Below are positions 42,282 to 44,433 of a stretch of 44,433 nt of DNA, in pieces (the first letter of the stretch is position 1; the number at the start of each line of letters is the position of its first letter). Source of the DNA: Sphingobacteriales bacterium. Its GTDB lineage: Bacteria > Bacteroidota > Bacteroidia > Chitinophagales > Chitinophagaceae. The DNA is taken from NCBI GenBank assembly GCA_004295245.1, contig REAR01000068.1, positions 1-44,433 on the forward strand. Direction: 5' to 3'. The notes beneath the pieces are model-generated. The model had not been told where the DNA came from. It ran no database searches and saw nothing but the letters and a program-made list of their open reading frames with translations. A program made the translations under genes and the position numbers.

Positions 42282-42284
42282 TTT

Positions 42285-42875
42285 TTACCGGAACGGAGTA
42301 TAATACGATAAGGTGGCAAGCGCTAACATGGGCTTGTCACCTTTTGTATCTCCATAGCAATAGATGTGTTGGTACTGTTGCAGGTTATAGCGTTCTTTAA
42401 TTCTTCTTACTTTTTCTTCACCGTAGCAATTAGCCCCTTCAATATTGCCGGTAATGCAATTGTTTTGTATTTGTAAGCGGGTGCCCATTAATTCTATATT
42501 ATGCTGGCGGCACCAATAAGCAATCCAGTTTTCTGCAGAGGCAGATACAATAACAATGGTAGCGTTGAGTGCTTTTAGTTTTTCTATTTCTATTAATGCT
42601 TTGGGGCGTATCAATTTGGGTAATTCTTTTGCAGCAAAATCATCACACATTGTTTGAAACTGATGTGCTGGCATATTTTTAAAAAAATGTGCCAACACTT
42701 TTTCTTTAGCTGCCTGGTTAGTAATAAACCCCAGCTTATAAGCCACCAGCCAGGGTGCTTGTAATGCAAAGCCTGCATAAAACCCCAGCCGCCCTTTCCG
42801 AAATTTTAAAATTTCTAATAAGGTGTCTTTGGTGGTAATAGTGCCATCAAAATCAAAAAAGGCAATAGTTTGCAT
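42285..42875 (-). CDS. HAD-superfamily IB phosphatase
   Basis: This 196-aa cytoplasmic protein has the HAD motifs in order: motif I FFDFDGTITTKDT near residue 6 (nucleophile Asp), motif II VSASAENW near residue 110, a Lys in EEKVRRIKE near residue 154, and motif III YCYGDTKGDKPML near residue 172. The cap is the short helical type of subclass IB, as in SerB-like and PGP-type phosphatases. It is downstream of a DprE2-like SDR and a DprE1-like oxidase on the same strand. In actinobacteria a phosphatase acts in the same polyprenyl-phospho-pentose pathway, so a lipid-linked or sugar phosphate substrate is plausible (inference). Confidence 0.88.
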   Translation of the reverse strand: MQTIAFFDFDGTITTKDTLLEILKFRKGRLGFYAGFALQAPWLVAYKLGFITNQAAKEKVLAHFFKNMPAHQFQTMCDDFAAKELPKLIRPKALIEIEKLKALNATIVIVSASAENWIAYWCRQHNIELMGTRLQIQNNCITGNIEGANCYGEEKVRRIKERYNLQQYQHIYCYGDTKGDKPMLALATLSYYTPFR

Positions 42876-42922
42876 TTGTTTTTTTATGGGTAACCGGCAG
42901 TAGTATGGCTATTGGGCTTTTC

Positions 42923-42998
42923 TTGCGTCGCACACGTGTACTGCAGTACACGTGTGCGACGCAACGATGTTGAATAGTTATACCACTGCTGGTAACTA
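42923..42998. repeat. Perfect 42-bp palindrome made of element copies 16 and 17
   Basis: 42923-42964 is a perfect inverted repeat (21 + 21 bp, centre CTG/CAG at 42943/42944) formed by a minus and a plus core (42923-42933 and 42954-42965). The right arm continues CGATGTTG to CTGCTGGTAACTA, overlapping the SDR stop codon. It can form a long hairpin between the SDR and HAD genes. Confidence 0.93.
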
Positions 42999-43727
42999 TA
43001 TTTTCATTTTCTTAAACTGAAACTCTGGTATATTTTTTATTATGAGCATTAACCAGCGCCACATCCATTTTACATATACTGTGTTCTTCTTTTTTTGTAC
43101 GGCAGCAAAAACAGTTTTTGCAACCAGTGCCGGAGTAGCCGTTAATAAGCCGGGTAATTTTAAATCTTCCGTCATTTTGGTATAAACAAAACCGGGCTTA
43201 ACGGTTACCACATGCACGCCGCTTTTAAAAAGATAATTACGTAAGCCATCTAAATATGCCGTAAAGCCGGCTTTGCTGCTGCCATAAATTAATTTAGAAG
43301 CACGGCCTCTTTCTCCGGCCACAGAACTGATGCCAGCAATACAACCTTTTTGTTGCTGCTGGTAATGTGCTGCAATAATATTGAGTATGGATACGGCACC
43401 AGTATAATTAGTGTCTATCATTTGCTGTGCCAGGTGCCAGTTGGTAAAAGAATCGTCTTCATTGTGCATTACGCCAAACACGCAAATGGTTACATCTGGC
43501 TTTACCGGCAGCGATTGAAAAAATGCATGGTGTGAAGCATAGTTCACCGCATCAAACTCGTGCAGGGTGCAGCTGTTGCTGTAACGTATGGCAATATCTG
43601 ATTGGGCAGCAGTTAGCCGCTGCACATTGCGGGCAGCTAACTGTACATTGTATTGGTTGGCTGCAAATTCTTTTGCAATAGCCATTGCTATGTCTGAACT
43701 GGCGCCAAGTATTAAAACGGTTGACAT
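42996..43727 (-). CDS. Short-chain dehydrogenase, DprE2-like
   Basis: This 243-aa cytoplasmic Rossmann oxidoreductase has the NAD(P)-binding motif GASSDIA at residues 8-14 and QLAARNVQRL near residue 29 for cofactor recognition. The catalytic region is GISSVAGERGRASKLIYGSSKAG (Ser, Tyr and Lys of the SDR triad). The C-terminus TVYVKWMWRWLMLIIKNIPEF is hydrophobic, as in DprE2 homologues. It begins 2 bp after a DprE1-like oxidase, and the DprE1/DprE2 pair together epimerises polyprenyl-phospho-ribose to arabinose in mycobacteria. The equivalent reaction here is inferred from pairing and similarity. Confidence 0.85.
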   Translation of the reverse strand: MSTVLILGASSDIAMAIAKEFAANQYNVQLAARNVQRLTAAQSDIAIRYSNSCTLHEFDAVNYASHHAFFQSLPVKPDVTICVFGVMHNEDDSFTNWHLAQQMIDTNYTGAVSILNIIAAHYQQQQKGCIAGISSVAGERGRASKLIYGSSKAGFTAYLDGLRNYLFKSGVHVVTVKPGFVYTKMTEDLKLPGLLTATPALVAKTVFAAVQKKKNTVYVKWMWRWLMLIIKNIPEFQFKKMKI

Positions 43728-43729
43728 GT

Positions 43730-44203
43730 TTAGCGGGATGTTTCGGTTAATAACAACCTTTTTGATTGCACAGAAGCAAACTTATGTTTAGGGTTGTATT
43801 TATTTATAATGCTGATAAATTTTGATAGCTGTGGATAGCTGGCTTGCAAAACGGAAGGCTGCATGCGGGCATCTTTACTCATATATAATCTGCCGCCATG
43901 CTTTAATACCAATTGGTCCAACTGATCGCAAAATTCAAATAAGCCTTTACGAACCGGAAAATCTAACGCCAGCGTGTAGCCCTCTGTAGGAAAAGAAATG
44001 ATACTTTCTTGCTTGCCAAAAACTTTTAGTACTGCCAAAAAAGACCCCAGCCCTTCATTACTGATGGCTTGTAAAATTTCTATTAAACCTTCTTTAGCAT
44101 GCAGCGGTAAAACAAACTGGTATTGAATAAATCCTTTTTTCCCATAACCACGGTTCCAATGTAAAATGGCATAAAACCATACTTCTAGTACTTGCAATAA
44201 CAT
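43730..44203 (-). pseudogene. DprE1-like FAD-linked oxidase, C-terminal part only
   Basis: The 157-aa frame matches the C-terminal substrate domain of DprE1-type oxidases: [61 protein letters not shown], and a final FASVQSKRLLL. The N-terminal FAD-binding domain (about 250 residues in full-length homologues of about 440 aa) is missing. The first nine or so residues from the Met at 44203 do not fit the family. From about 44173 the plus strand instead codes the middle of a ZIP transporter, so the true gene is interrupted there. It ends 2 bp before the SDR. Loss by rearrangement or a mis-joined assembly are both possible. Confidence 0.75.
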
Positions 44204-44433
44204 TACATAATATACCCGAAGGATTAGCTGTGGGCGTTTTATTTGGTGGCGCAGCTGCAGGTATTGAAGGTGCTACCTATGGTGGCGCTATAGCGCTAGC
44301 CATTGGTATAGGTATTCAGAATTTTCCTGAAGGGCTTGCGGTCAGTATGCCGCTGCGAAGGCAGGGATTGAGTCGATTCAAATCTTTCTATTATGGAATA
44401 CAGCCCAGCTGCTGTTTCAAAGGTTATTGGAGA
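44173..44433 (+). pseudogene. ZIP-family metal transporter, internal fragment
   Basis: On the plus strand the frame from about 44173 reads [20 protein letters not shown] and later [20 protein letters not shown]. The two HNxPEG/QNxPEG helices form the binuclear metal site of ZIP transporters (GufA/ZupT type). No start codon or upstream half of the gene exists here, because the sequence to the left is the antisense of the DprE1-like gene. The last 40 or so bases fit the family only if small indels are assumed (a GQxS motif followed by AV). It is a fragment, broken on the left and cut by the right edge. Confidence 0.72.

Noticed and set aside
1663-42998. Reading the dispersed repeats as a CRISPR array or as Rho-independent terminators
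   Set aside because: They are single or paired copies scattered over 41 kb with no regular spacers, and most lack a T-run. Separate hairpins with T-runs serve as terminators at several of the same gaps.

Overview
The window reads as a Bacteroidota chromosome segment, most likely from the family Chitinophagaceae. The evidence is a SusC/SusD pair, three secreted proteins with T9SS type A C-terminal sorting domains, a DUF3078 outer-membrane-type protein, a short NuoG without the molybdopterin-like domain, promoters of the TTG-N19-TAnnTTTG type, a moderately AT-rich base composition, and almost no Shine-Dalgarno sequences. No tRNA, rRNA, CRISPR array or transposase gene was found.

Layout. (1) 1-6618, minus strand: a SusC/SusD nutrient-uptake pair, an alkaline-phosphatase-superfamily hydrolase, and a PhnZ-like HD-domain oxygenase that is frameshifted and cut by the left edge. 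Together they suggest uptake and breakdown of an organophosphonate or phosphoester. (2) 6873-13065: housekeeping genes, namely scpA, a DUF3078 protein, mscL, a PPK2 kinase, an EamA transporter, frr, and a WecA/TagO-like sugar-phosphate transferase. (3) 13289-17575, plus strand: a transketolase N-terminal half without its usual C-terminal partner, then a small membrane protein, a PstS-like lipoprotein and a secreted TPR protein. (4) 17633-32415: a complete 14-gene nuoA-N operon (respiratory complex I) behind a recognisable promoter. It carries two extra genes, a two-TM miniprotein between nuoC and nuoD and a secreted NTF2-like protein between nuoE and nuoF. (5) 32622-42281: a GT2 glycosyltransferase and three tandem paralogous secreted proteins (alpha/beta hydrolase, PKD repeats, T9SS tail). 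(6) 42285-44203, minus strand: a HAD-IB phosphatase, a DprE2-like SDR and the C-terminal part of a DprE1-like oxidase. The oxidase is joined directly to the middle of a ZIP metal-transporter gene on the opposite strand, which runs off the right edge.

The most striking non-coding signal is a short dispersed element of about 50 bp. Its core is TGCGACGCAA and it has an outer GCTGGT(T/A) end. I count 17 copies, all in intergenic gaps and none inside a coding region apart from slight overlap with one stop codon. Several form head-to-head inverted pairs, one of them a perfect 42-bp palindrome. Five nuo-operon gaps (C-D, D-E, G-H, L-M and after N) carry them. This looks like a REP/BIME-like or MITE-like family that I cannot assign to a named family.

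Both window ends carry coding lesions: a frameshift on the left and a gene-to-gene chimeric joint on the right. If the window is a whole contig, assembly artefact at the ends is a serious alternative to real pseudogenes.
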